Assembly (NCBI GenBank): GCA_964481035.1
Contig: CAYZSE010000092.1
Coordinates: 1 to 14,497, forward strand
Direction of reading: 5' to 3'
DNA from: JAAAPF01 sp964481035
GTDB lineage: Bacteria; Pseudomonadota; Alphaproteobacteria; Geminicoccales; Geminicoccaceae
Length of the DNA: 14,497 bases
Numbering within the stretch: the stretch's first letter is position 1; each line of letters begins with the position of its first letter. Position numbers and translations under genes: made by a program. Below, in pieces: positions 1-6,745 of the stretch. The notes beneath the pieces were generated by a model, which saw only the letters and a program-made list of their open reading frames with translations, was not told the origin of the DNA and searched no databases.

Positions 1-379
1 GGAGCGTCGGCAGGAGGTCCTTGGCAACTTCGAGGATCGCCGCCCACTCGATCGCCTTGACGCCCGTGGTGGCCGCGCGCGCGGCCTCGATCCGGGCGCG
101 GGCCTGGTCCGTGAGTGCTGCGCGCGCGGCGGCGGCTTCGGCCAGGCGCGCCTGCAGGCTCTCGAGGCTTTCGGGGCTTTCGCCCGTGGCGAGCGCGACG
201 GCGAGCCCGGCGCAGAGGCCGTCGATGGCGGCCTTGCCCTCGGCGTAGGTGAGCTCGGCGACGGCGATGTCGGCCGCGGTGCCGAAGCGCTGGACGATGC
301 CGGCCGCGGTCTCCGCCCGGCCCTTCTCGGCGGTCAAGCGCGCCACCGCCTCCTGCCAGCCGATCTGCTCCTCAGCCAT
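1..379 (-). CDS. Partial hypothetical protein, Ala/Glu-rich helical
   Basis: This frame is open from an ATG at 379 to the left edge, so only about the first 126 residues are present. The N-terminus reads MAEEQIGWQEAVARL. The visible part is rich in Ala, Glu, Arg and Leu, has almost no Pro, and includes an LQARLAEAAAARAAL stretch, so it should be mostly alpha-helical and possibly coiled coil. No signal peptide or membrane span is visible. A GGGAG element about 8 bases upstream supports the start at 379. An in-frame ATG eight codons further upstream (403) is possible but less well supported. The gene is divergent from the DMT permease across a 170-base spacer. I do not recognise the family. Its codon usage fits the neighbouring genes and no competing frame looks protein-like here. 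Confidence 0.6.
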   Translation of the reverse strand, partial: MAEEQIGWQEAVARLTAEKGRAETAAGIVQRFGTAADIAVAELTYAEGKAAIDGLCAGLAVALATGESPESLESLQARLAEAAAARAALTDQARARIEAARAATTGVKAIEWAAILEVAKDLLPTL

Positions 380-536
380 CGTCGTCGCTCCCGCATGTCC
401 CATCGTCCAGGTTAGCACGCACCGGCGCTTCGAGCCACCGGCGGGTGAGGGCGGCCGGCGGCGGTGCATGGCGGCCTCGCGCAGACGGCGAGCGCGCGGG
501 GCTTTCCGCTCGGCTATGAGGTTCGGGCATGCATCT

Positions 537-550
537 TGAAGGATCCTTCA
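537..550. repeat. 14-bp perfect palindrome over the permease ribosome binding site
   Basis: TGAAGGATCCTTCA is a perfect palindrome whose last base is the A of the permease ATG at 550. It contains the GAAGGA Shine-Dalgarno-like sequence. In RNA, TGAAG and CTTCA could pair around a GATC loop and partly hide the ribosome binding site. The stem is only five base pairs, so any effect on translation is conjecture. Confidence 0.5.
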
Positions 551-1464
551 TGGCCGCAACGGCGCCGCGCCGCGGCGGCGTGCCCGCGGCGCCCGCGACG
601 CCCGCGATCGGGGCGGTCGGCTGGGCGCTCACCGGCTTCGCCGCCTTCGCCACCGTCGACGCGCTGGTCAAGCTGTTGGCCGGCGGCCTGCCGGTCATGC
701 AGATCGCGTTCTTTCTGGCCCTCTTCTCGACCGGGCCGGTGGCGTTCGTGCTGTGGCGCGAGGGCGGGCTCGGCGGGCTCAGGACGGCCGTGCCGCACCT
801 CGTGGCGCTGCGCGCGGCGCTGGTCTCGGGCGCCTCGCTCTGCGCCTGGAGCGCCTTCGCCCGGCTGCCGCTCGCCGACGCCTACGCCTTGATCTTCACC
901 GTGCCCTTGTGGGTCACCGTCCTCTCGGTGCCGGTCCTGGGCGAGCGGGTCCGCTGGCGGCGCGCCGCGGCGGTCGCGGTCGGCTTCGTCGGCGTGCTGG
1001 TCATGCTGCGGCCGGGGTCGGCGCCGCTCGAGGCGGGCCACGGCTTCGCCGCCGCGGCGGCCTTGTGCGCGGCCTCGGCGATGCTGACGACGCGCGTCAT
1101 CGGCCGGCGGGCCGGCGGCGGGCTCCAGCTCGGGGTGCTGGCGCTGTTGATGATCGCCATCACCGCGCCCGCGGTGGCGGCGGCACCGCCGGCCCTCGAC
1201 GCGGCGACGCTGGCGCTTCTGGCGCTGGCGGGCCTGATGACCGGGCTCGCCCAGTTCGGGCTGTGGACGGCCCTGCAGCAGGGCTCGGCCAGCATCGTGA
1301 GCCCGTTTCAGTACAGCCAGCTCCTCTGGGCCACCTTCTACGGGCTCGTCCTCTTCGGCGCCGTGCCCGATCCCATGACGCTGGCGGGGGCGGCGCTGGT
1401 CATCGGCAGCGGGCTCTACGTCATGCACCGCGAGCGGGCGCTGCGCCGCGCGGAAAGCGCTTGA
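550..1464 (+). CDS. EamA/DMT superfamily permease
   Basis: This is an inner-membrane transporter of the drug/metabolite (DMT, EamA-type) superfamily. At 304 residues it matches the usual length for the two-repeat, ten-helix architecture. After a short Ala/Pro-rich N-terminus, hydrophobic segments run almost to the end. The loop LGERVRWRRAAAVAVGFVGVLVMLRPG near the middle is the typical end of the first EamA repeat (an E in the loop followed by a G-rich helix and LRPG). The second repeat ends with AGAALVIGSGLYVMHRER. The start at 550 is chosen because GAAGGA lies six bases upstream; an ATG seven codons earlier (529) lacks a good ribosome site. The substrate cannot be told from sequence, since family members export amino acids, nucleosides or drugs. 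It is followed after 63 bases by a same-strand gene with no obvious functional link. Confidence 0.88.
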   Translation: MAATAPRRGGVPAAPATPAIGAVGWALTGFAAFATVDALVKLLAGGLPVMQIAFFLALFSTGPVAFVLWREGGLGGLRTAVPHLVALRAALVSGASLCAWSAFARLPLADAYALIFTVPLWVTVLSVPVLGERVRWRRAAAVAVGFVGVLVMLRPGSAPLEAGHGFAAAAALCAASAMLTTRVIGRRAGGGLQLGVLALLMIAITAPAVAAAPPALDAATLALLALAGLMTGLAQFGLWTALQQGSASIVSPFQYSQLLWATFYGLVLFGAVPDPMTLAGAALVIGSGLYVMHRERALRRAESA

Positions 1465-1527
1465 GGCGCGGGGCCGCCCGGCGCCACAAGGGTGCGGCGT
1501 GACGAGACGGGCGAGAAGGAGGCGGGC

Positions 1528-2118
1528 ATGCGGTGCTGGGGCTGGGTCTGTGCGGCGGTGATGGCGCTCGGTGCGCCGGCGGCGGCCGACGAGGTGCTGG
1601 AGCAGATCGAGACGGCCGTCGGGTACTACGAGGCCGGCGATCTCGACGGCGCCGTCTCCGAACTGCAGTTCGCGATCGAGGCGATCCGCGCCCAGACCGG
1701 CGACCTCTACGCCGGCACCTTCCCCGAGCCGCCGGCCGGCTGGACGGCGGGCGAGGTCGAGCCGACCGCGGGGCTGCCGGGCCTGGCGGGCCAGATGTTC
1801 ACGCGGACCTATGCCGGGCCCGACGGCGCCGCGATCGAGGCGCAGCTCATGGTCGACAACCCGATGATGCAGGGCTTCGCGATGATGCTCCAGAACCCGG
1901 CGATCATGGCCGCCCAGCCGAACGCCGAACGGGTCCGCCTGCACCGCGAGAACGCGATGCTGACCTGGCCCGGCGACGGCACCGGCGAGCTGACGATGCT
2001 GGTCGGCGGGCGCGCGCTCTTGCGCGCCGAGGGCCGCTCGCTGGCCGAGCAGGCGGCGCTGGTCGACCTGATGGAAGGCTGGGACGTGGCGGGGCTGCGG
2101 GCGGCCATGGGCGGTTGA
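1528..2118 (+). CDS. Hypothetical exported protein with Sec signal peptide
   Basis: This encodes a 196-residue protein. Its N-terminus (MRCWGWVCAAVMALGAPAAA, then DE) is a convincing Sec signal peptide with an AAA-D cleavage site near residue 20, so the mature protein should be periplasmic. The first mature segment (EVLEQIETAVGYYEAGDLDGA) resembles a single TPR-like helical pair. The rest is mixed, with a Met-rich part (PMMQGFAMMLQNPAIM) around residues 112-127. The start at 1528 is favoured by an AAGGAGG sequence five bases upstream; a GTG at 1492 would add 12 charged residues ahead of the signal peptide. The next gene begins 11 bases after the stop and also encodes an envelope protein, so the two are probably co-transcribed. 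I do not recognise a named family. Confidence 0.78.
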   Translation: MRCWGWVCAAVMALGAPAAADEVLEQIETAVGYYEAGDLDGAVSELQFAIEAIRAQTGDLYAGTFPEPPAGWTAGEVEPTAGLPGLAGQMFTRTYAGPDGAAIEAQLMVDNPMMQGFAMMLQNPAIMAAQPNAERVRLHRENAMLTWPGDGTGELTMLVGGRALLRAEGRSLAEQAALVDLMEGWDVAGLRAAMGG

Positions 2119-2129
2119 GGCCGGCGGCG

Positions 2130-2765
2130 ATGGTGGCTCGGTCCCGGACGGGCGGCGGGGCGCTTCTGCGGGCGGCTTGCGTCGGCCTCGCCGTGCTGGC
2201 GCTCGCGGCGTGCGCGGGTCCGCCGCGGCTCAGGGCGCAGGTCGAGGCGTTCTCGACGCTCACCGCCTCGCCCGCGCCGGCGACGGTGGCGATCGAGGCC
2301 CTGCCGCCCGTGGACGCCGGCTCGCTCGAGTTCCAGGTCTTCGCGGAGCGCGTCGCCGGCTTTCTCGAGCGGCGCGGCTTCACCGTGGTCGAGCCCGCGG
2401 CCGGGCCGGCCTGGCGGCTGGGCTTCGCCTTCCGCGGCGACGACGGGCAGACGGTCGTCGACGGCTACACCACACCCTACGACCGCTGGCCGGGCTCGAA
2501 CCTCCGGACCGGCGGCATCCACCCCCCGCGGTACGGCTGGCCCTACGAGACCCGGCTGGTCACCCGGATCGTCTACACCCGCGTCGTCCTCATGACGCTG
2601 AGCGACCCGGCCACGGGCGAGGAGGCGTGGCGGGTGCGGGTGCGCAACGTCTCCGGGTGCCCGAGCTTCGCCGCGGTCATCGACCCGCTCCTCGCCGCCG
2701 CCTTCGAGGACTTCCCCGAGCGCGGCACGCGGACGCTCGACGTGGTCCTCGAAGGCGGCTGCTGA
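2130..2765 (+). CDS. Putative outer-membrane or periplasmic lipoprotein
   Basis: This encodes a 211-residue protein. A twin-Arg-containing basic start (MVARSRTGGGALLRAA) and a hydrophobic core lead to a lipobox, LALAACAG, with the lipidated Cys at about residue 27. The residue after Cys is Ala rather than Asp, which by the usual sorting rule favours the outer membrane. The mature part starts with a short beta-like segment (ATVAIEALPP) and a segment on an amphipathic helix (EFQVFAERVAGFLERRGFTVVE). It then has a Tyr/Trp/Pro-rich region (YTTPYDRWPGSN, HPPRYGWPY) and a beta-rich C-terminus. The general pattern recalls DUF4136-type lipoproteins, but that is a weak resemblance only. It follows the exported protein gene by 11 bases and probably shares its transcript. 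The same frame is open far upstream, but that part is a shadow of the preceding gene. Confidence 0.75.
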   Translation: MVARSRTGGGALLRAACVGLAVLALAACAGPPRLRAQVEAFSTLTASPAPATVAIEALPPVDAGSLEFQVFAERVAGFLERRGFTVVEPAAGPAWRLGFAFRGDDGQTVVDGYTTPYDRWPGSNLRTGGIHPPRYGWPYETRLVTRIVYTRVVLMTLSDPATGEEAWRVRVRNVSGCPSFAAVIDPLLAAAFEDFPERGTRTLDVVLEGGC

Positions 2766-2809
2766 CGGGATGCTGCGGGCTGCGTCCGCCGCCGGCTGCG
2801 ATGCCGGGC

Positions 2810-2839
2810 GGCGCGCGGGCAGCCCGCCGAGAGCGCGCC
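2810..2839. terminator. Possible bidirectional hairpin between convergent genes
   Basis: Between the convergent stops of the lipoprotein gene (2765) and the ELM1-type gene (2842) lies an inverted repeat, GGCGCGC (2810-2816) with GCGCGCC (2833-2839). An inner palindrome, CGGGCAGCCCG (2816-2826), offers an alternative fold. It is well placed for a shared terminator. There is no run of T after either arm, so it is not a classical intrinsic terminator, and such pairings arise easily at this GC content. Confidence 0.3.
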
Positions 2840-2841
2840 CC

Positions 2842-3873
2842 TCAAACGCCGATGCGATCGAGCGTCCGCGCGATGGTCAGATCGAGGTGCTCGAGGACGC
2901 CGCGGGCGCGTGCCAGCGTCGGCGGTGGGCCGGCGCCGAGCGCCGCGATGGGCCGGCGGGCGAAGCCCTCGAGCCGCTCGAAGCGGGCGAGCATCGTCGC
3001 CATGAGCGAGCCCGCAACGAGCCGGACGCGGCGCGGCGCGAGGGCCGTGAGCGGGCGCTCGAGGACCAGGGCCTCGCTCAGCATGGTGAGGCTGTCCTGG
3101 GTGACGAAGATCGCCTCGGCGGCACCGAGATAGGCGCGGATCACCGGCTCGGGTCGCTCGCCGAACAGCGCCGCCTCGGCGACGGCGCCGGGATCGAGGT
3201 GCGTGCGCAACGTCCGCTCCGCCACCGGGCCGGAGCGGCGCGAGGTGGCGATCAGCCAGCGGATGCCGTGCGCGCGCGCGAGCGCGTCGGCGCCCGCCGC
3301 CAGCTCGCGCCAGTCGGTGGCGTCGAACCGGTGCGAGCGGCTGTCGCCGCCGGCGAGCAGCGCCCAGACCGGTGCGGGTGGGCCCTCGGGCCAGCGCTCC
3401 CGCGCCGCGACGGCGCAGCCCTCGGCCGAGATCGTCGTCGGCAGCACCACGACCTCGGCGACGTTGGGAGCATCCGGGACGGGCACCGGCGAGAGGACCG
3501 CCCGGAACCACGCCGGCGGGTAGGGTCGCGGATCGCCGATGAAGAGGTTGGCGGCACCCGTCTCGCGGGCCAGCAGCGCGTTGGCGAAGACGCTTCGGCC
3601 GCCGCTCGAGACGATCAGGCCGGGGGCCGAGCCTTCGGGGCGAGAAAGCCCGGACACCCGTCGCGTCAGCCAGCGGGCGAGCGCGGGCGGGCCGTGGTCG
3701 AAGGCGCGCCGCGCCGGCGGACGCAGCATGCCTGGGAGCCGCGTCGAGGCCGCGATGGGAAGGAGCTCGATCGCCCGTCCCAAGCGCTCGAGCGCCGCGA
3801 CGAGCCCCAGCGATTGGGCGCGGTGGCCGGGGTGGCCCTCGTCGATCAGCCAGACCACGAGCGCGCGCGTCAT
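2842..3873 (-). CDS. ELM1/GtrOC1-family putative glycosyltransferase
   Basis: This 343-residue protein matches the family named after plant mitochondrial fission protein ELM1 and bacterial GtrOC1 (formerly DUF1022). Visible hallmarks are DEGHPGHRAQSLGL at 11-24, GLIVSSGGRS at 85-94, a nucleotide-sugar-type glycine motif LLAGGDSRSH at 172-181, and FVTQDSLTMLSEAL at 256-269. The last is where family members have the conserved T.DS.SM.SEA-like motif. The fold is expected to be GT-B. It has no signal peptide or clear membrane span, so it is probably cytosolic. It is the last gene of the four-gene operon, starting three bases after the preceding stop. The bacterial role is probably sugar transfer onto a surface glycan or glycolipid; donor and acceptor are unknown. 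Automatic annotation often mislabels the family as nucleoside-diphosphate-sugar epimerase. Confidence 0.85.
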   Translation of the reverse strand: MTRALVVWLIDEGHPGHRAQSLGLVAALERLGRAIELLPIAASTRLPGMLRPPARRAFDHGPPALARWLTRRVSGLSRPEGSAPGLIVSSGGRSVFANALLARETGAANLFIGDPRPYPPAWFRAVLSPVPVPDAPNVAEVVVLPTTISAEGCAVAARERWPEGPPAPVWALLAGGDSRSHRFDATDWRELAAGADALARAHGIRWLIATSRRSGPVAERTLRTHLDPGAVAEAALFGERPEPVIRAYLGAAEAIFVTQDSLTMLSEALVLERPLTALAPRRVRLVAGSLMATMLARFERLEGFARRPIAALGAGPPPTLARARGVLEHLDLTIARTLDRIGV

Positions 3874-3876
3874 GCG

Positions 3877-4677
3877 TCAGCCGCCGGTGGCGACGCCGTG
3901 GCGGGCGCAGATCTCGGCGACGAAGGAGCCCGGCGGCGGCGGACCCGCCTTCAGCCGCTTCACCGCCTCGTTCCAGAGGTGGATGGTGACCGTGCGCTCG
4001 GTCGTCCGCGCCATGATGTCGACGGCCGGATCGAAGGCGTCCTTCGCCCGCTTGGGGCCGTAGGGATAGAAGACGTCGCTCGGCAGCGCGGCCCCGAGCA
4101 GGCCGCGCTCGCGGGCGACATGGGTGATGGCGCGCGGCCCGGCGATGCCCCAGCGGTGCTCGGCGAGGCTCAGCGGCCGCAGGCCGAGCCGCGGCCGCAA
4201 CCGGTAGAAGGCGCGCTTGCGCCAGGGCATCCAGTAGGGAACGATATGCTCCTGGCCGAGATAGGCGAAGAGGCCGTCGAGCAGCGGGCTGTCGGGGGCG
4301 GCGTAGAAGATCGCGCCGTTGACGAGCCCCTCCTTCTGCCAGCCGATGAGGAGATCGCGCCCGGCCAGCTGCACCGGGCGCAGGAAGTAGACGTCGGCGT
4401 CGATCCAGAGGCCGCGACCGTGGCGCATCAGGTGGTAGCGAAACAGGTTCGAGCCCAACGACCAGCTGTCGTGCGCCTTGTTCTTGAGGAGCTGGTCCTC
4501 GGCCAGGATCTCGCGGCCGTCGCGGACCTCGACGCCGGCCGGCACGCCAGCGACGCCGAAATAGTGATAGAGGGTGACGGGGTGCCCCTGGGCCAGCGCC
4601 GAGATCAGGCAGACCTGTTCGAGATAGCCGAGCCGACCTTCGACCCAGAGCGTGTTGAGCCGGGGCAGATCGGTCAT
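3877..4677 (-). CDS. GT32-like DXD glycosyltransferase
   Basis: This 266-residue protein is likely a cytosolic GT-A-fold glycosyltransferase. It carries the region LGSNLFRYHLMRHGRGLWIDADVYFL (residues 74-99), which corresponds to the sugar-binding DXD block of GT32/capsular-polysaccharide-type transferases. The metal-binding DXD is D93-A-D95. Later motifs include an NGAIFYAAPDSPLL segment (120-133), where such enzymes bind the acceptor or donor, and a C-terminal IHLWNEAV (232-239) typical of the group. Its ATG overlaps the FkbM-type stop in an ATGA, so translation is probably coupled. The ELM1-type gene starts three bases downstream. Substrate sugars cannot be inferred. The same frame is open upstream to 5283, but that extension is a shadow of the methyltransferase. 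Confidence 0.83.
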   Translation of the reverse strand: MTDLPRLNTLWVEGRLGYLEQVCLISALAQGHPVTLYHYFGVAGVPAGVEVRDGREILAEDQLLKNKAHDSWSLGSNLFRYHLMRHGRGLWIDADVYFLRPVQLAGRDLLIGWQKEGLVNGAIFYAAPDSPLLDGLFAYLGQEHIVPYWMPWRKRAFYRLRPRLGLRPLSLAEHRWGIAGPRAITHVARERGLLGAALPSDVFYPYGPKRAKDAFDPAVDIMARTTERTVTIHLWNEAVKRLKAGPPPPGSFVAEICARHGVATGG

Positions 4678-5525
4678 CCGGGCCCCACGGCATCGCCCGC
4701 GCCGACGAGCAGCGCGTTCATCCGCGTGGTCCTCACCACCCGGTAGCCCTGGCCGAGGCAGCAGGCGACGCCGGGGAGCGCGAGGTCGCCGCGGTAGGCC
4801 TCGATGACGATGGCGGCGGGCCACAACGCCGGTGGAGCGTCGCGAAAGAAAGCCTCGAGCACCGGCGCCTCGTAGCCTTCGATGTCGATCTTCAGGACGT
4901 CGATGCCGTCGAGCCCGGCCGCCGTCAGCGCGTCGCCGAGTGGATGCGCCTCGACCTCGATGCCGGCGTCCCCGACACGGCCCGCGCCACGGTTGCGGTC
5001 GGGCTCGCTGATCCGCAACGTGCCCGCCGCGGCGGCCGCGGCCCATGGCAGGATCACGACCTCGGCCGCGGCGCCGGAAGCCGTGATGTTGAATTGCAGG
5101 CGCTCCAGCATCGCCGGCTGCGGCTCGATGGCCGCGGCGCGAAAGGGGCGCGCCGCGGCGCGCGCGGAACTGCGGGCGGCGAGCGTATAGAGCCCGGCAT
5201 TGGCACCGACGTCGACGAACCGGAAGAGGCCGCCCCCGGCGACCACCCGCTCGCGGATGAAGGCGCGCTCGAGGGCGTCCCAATGGCGCTCGCCCCGGTA
5301 GACCCGCTTTTCGCAGAGATTGTCGTAAGGGTGCAGCCGCGCCCGTTCGCTGCCGAACACTGGTACGTCGAAGGGCCCGCGGCGGTGGTAGCCGGTCAAG
5401 GTCAGGGCCGCCGAGCGGAACAGTCGGCCGAGCCTGCCGTCGCCGGCGTTCGCGGCGGCCGCGCGGGCGCGACGGGCCAAAGGGCCCGGGGCGTAGGCAC
5501 CGAAGGGCGGCGCTTGCGCCGTCAT
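4674..5525 (-). CDS. FkbM-family SAM-dependent methyltransferase
   Basis: This 283-residue protein is a class I methyltransferase of the FkbM type. Motif I is FVDVGANAGLYT (residues 103-114). The acidic end of strand two is AAIEPQPAMLERLQFNI (131-147). The family signature DVLKIDIEGYEAPVLEAF is at 209-226. FkbM-type enzymes usually O-methylate sugars or polyketide-type hydroxyls. Sitting between two glycosyltransferase genes, this one most likely methylates a sugar of the glycan the operon builds. Both ends overlap neighbouring genes in ATGA junctions (5522-5525 and 4674-4677), a strong sign of one translationally coupled operon. The N-terminal 50 residues are basic and Ala-rich and look like a linker. 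A longer upstream frame is a shadow of the preceding glycosyltransferase. Confidence 0.88.
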   Translation of the reverse strand: MTAQAPPFGAYAPGPLARRARAAAANAGDGRLGRLFRSAALTLTGYHRRGPFDVPVFGSERARLHPYDNLCEKRVYRGERHWDALERAFIRERVVAGGGLFRFVDVGANAGLYTLAARSSARAAARPFRAAAIEPQPAMLERLQFNITASGAAAEVVILPWAAAAAAGTLRISEPDRNRGAGRVGDAGIEVEAHPLGDALTAAGLDGIDVLKIDIEGYEAPVLEAFFRDAPPALWPAAIVIEAYRGDLALPGVACCLGQGYRVVRTTRMNALLVGAGDAVGPG

Positions 5526-6265
5526 CGCCAGTGCTCGGCGAGCCACGCGGGCGAGCGGAGCTGCTTGAAGGGGCGCTTCAGCGGGTTCGGCTCGGGCCAG
5601 CGGCCGGCGAGGACGTCGCCCGGGTTGGGCCGGCCGTGGAAGACGACGATGCGGGCGTCGTCGGGCAGCGGCGCCGGCCGCTGCAGCCGCAGCGGCCAAG
5701 GCGGCAGGAGGTGCCGCTTGAAGCTGACGCACCATGCGGCCGGCCAGAACGCCATGTCGTGCACGCTGTCGGAGAGGAAGGTCTGCGAGTTGCGGTAGGT
5801 CTCGATCCATCGCTCGTGCGGCTCGGAGTGAAAGCGCTCCAGCACGTAGGCGTCGGCGCCGACCTCGAACCGGTACACCGACGAGTTGCCGATACTGCGG
5901 CGCGGCTGCGTCCAGTTGTGGATGATGCAGAACCGGCCCGGCTCGTAGTCGAAGAAGGGGTCGAGCGCGCCGGTGACCACGAGATCGAGATCGAGAAACA
6001 GGGTAGCACCCGCAAGATCGGCGAGCTCGCGGTTGAACAGCGCGATCTTGCGCCACGGCAGCATGGCGCGCTCCGGGGCGATGTCGATGGGCGGCAGCGG
6101 TGCCGTCTCCACCGCCGCATCGATACCGGCCGGATCATCGGTGAAGCACATGAAGCGGTGCGGACGGCCGAGATGCCGCGTCACCATGGCATGTAGGCGG
6201 TTGACGTAGTCGGGCCCGTAGGCGGTGCCCCACTTCATGCAGACGACGTTGACGGCCGTGCTCAT
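5522..6265 (-). CDS. Putative DXD glycosyltransferase, GT8-like
   Basis: This 247-residue cytosolic protein begins MSTAVNVVCMKWGTAYGPDYVNRL. It contains WRKIALFNRELADLAGATLFLDLDLVVTGALDPFF, where D92-L-D94 fits the metal/nucleotide-sugar DXD of GT-A enzymes and the layout recalls GT8-like transferases. Towards the C-terminus it has RIVVFHGRPNPGD (205-217), the kind of FHG-P motif found in this poorly named alphaproteobacterial group. A GGGAG sequence four bases before the ATG supports the start. The stop overlaps the FkbM-type start by four bases. It is the first visible gene of the operon, but the upstream side runs into the 100-N gap only 18 bases away, so further genes may precede it. The exact sugar chemistry is unknown. 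Confidence 0.8.
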   Translation of the reverse strand: MSTAVNVVCMKWGTAYGPDYVNRLHAMVTRHLGRPHRFMCFTDDPAGIDAAVETAPLPPIDIAPERAMLPWRKIALFNRELADLAGATLFLDLDLVVTGALDPFFDYEPGRFCIIHNWTQPRRSIGNSSVYRFEVGADAYVLERFHSEPHERWIETYRNSQTFLSDSVHDMAFWPAAWCVSFKRHLLPPWPLRLQRPAPLPDDARIVVFHGRPNPGDVLAGRWPEPNPLKRPFKQLRSPAWLAEHWR

Positions 6266-6283
6266 CTCGCTCCCGGCGCCGGC

Positions 6284-6383
6284 NNNNNNNNNNNNNNNNN
6301 NNNNNNNNNNNNNNNNNNNNNNNNNNNNNNNNNNNNNNNNNNNNNNNNNNNNNNNNNNNNNNNNNNNNNNNNNNNNNNNNNNN
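6284..6383. other. Assembly gap (100 N) flanked by identical 11-mers
   Basis: This is a run of exactly 100 N, the standard placeholder for a gap of unknown size. CCGGCGCCGGC occurs immediately on the left (6273-6283) and immediately on the right (6384-6394). The 11-mer lies inside the palindrome GCCGGCGCCGGC. The two contig ends may simply overlap, or both may have stopped at a hairpin-prone sequence. The visible bases at 6384-6464 hold no gene I can support. Confidence 0.95.
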
Positions 6384-6464
6384 CCGGCGCCGGCACCCGC
6401 GGCGCGGCCTTGGCGTGCTGCGTGTAGCCGCCGGCCGCGCCGGGTGTCCAGCGCAAGGGCGCGC

Positions 6465-6644
6465 TCAGCGGGTGGGCGAGGTCTCCCCCTGCGCGGGCGG
6501 CAGCGCCTCTTGGACCGTCGTGTCGCCGCCGCCCCAGGGAATGAGCTGCCACAGTGCCCCGACGCTGACGATGGCGCTGAACACGACGAGCGCGGCGGCG
6601 GACCCGATCAGGAGCGCGCGCGCGGAGTATGCCTTTTGCTGCAC
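6465..6644 (-). CDS. Small single-span membrane protein, hypothetical
   Basis: This is a 59-residue reading frame with a GTG start. It reads VQQKAYSARALLIGSAAALVV and so on: a short polar N-terminus, one hydrophobic stretch of about 24 residues (ALLIGSAAALVVFSAIVSVGALWQLIPWG, residues 10-38), and a polar Pro/Thr/Glu-rich tail ending QGETSPTR. That fits a single-pass inner-membrane protein with a periplasmic tail. GAGAGG four bases before the GTG is a reasonable ribosome site, and TACAAT (6702-6697) lies about 50 bases upstream as a possible -10 box. It follows doeA on the same strand after 101 bases. I do not recognise the family. The hydrophobic pattern, ribosome site and lack of a competing gene make it likely real. 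Confidence 0.6.
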   Translation of the reverse strand: MQQKAYSARALLIGSAAALVVFSAIVSVGALWQLIPWGGGDTTVQEALPPAQGETSPTR

Positions 6645-6696
6645 GAAGCCTCTCGACGACGATGGGCAGGCGCCCGATGCGCCGCCCGACCCCCAT

Positions 6697-6702
6697 ATTG
6701 TA
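6697..6702 (-). promoter_or_regulatory. Possible -10 box for the small membrane protein
   Basis: Read on the minus strand these bases are TACAAT, a five-of-six match to the sigma-70 consensus, in one of the few AT-rich spots between doeA and the small gene. The GTG start is about 52 bases downstream. No convincing -35 box is seen at 16-18 bases. Confidence 0.3.
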
Positions 6703-6745
6703 GGTCGGCTGGACGAAACGGCGCTGCGGCGAGGCGTCCCGGGCG

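Noticed and set aside
514..1944. 476-residue open frame on the minus strand
   Set aside because: It is antisense to the permease and exported-protein genes and has the Arg/Gly/Asp/His-rich composition typical of GC-driven shadow frames; it has no domain and no ribosome site.
1533..2129. Upstream extension of the lipoprotein frame
   Set aside because: The part before 2130 is the Arg/Gly-rich shadow of the exported-protein gene; the lipoprotein signal peptide begins at 2130.
2573..4693. 706-residue minus-strand frame
   Set aside because: It overlaps the ELM1-type and GT32-like genes in another frame on the same strand and is almost entirely Arg/Pro/Ala; a shadow.
2770..4746. 658-residue plus-strand frame
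   Set aside because: It is antisense to three convincing genes of the glycan operon and has shadow-like composition.
6262..6696. 144-residue frame running through the first N gap
   Set aside because: Its left part is a shadow of the small membrane protein and its middle is N; only the possible end (VPAPGAR and stop) is of interest, and that is noted as a finding.
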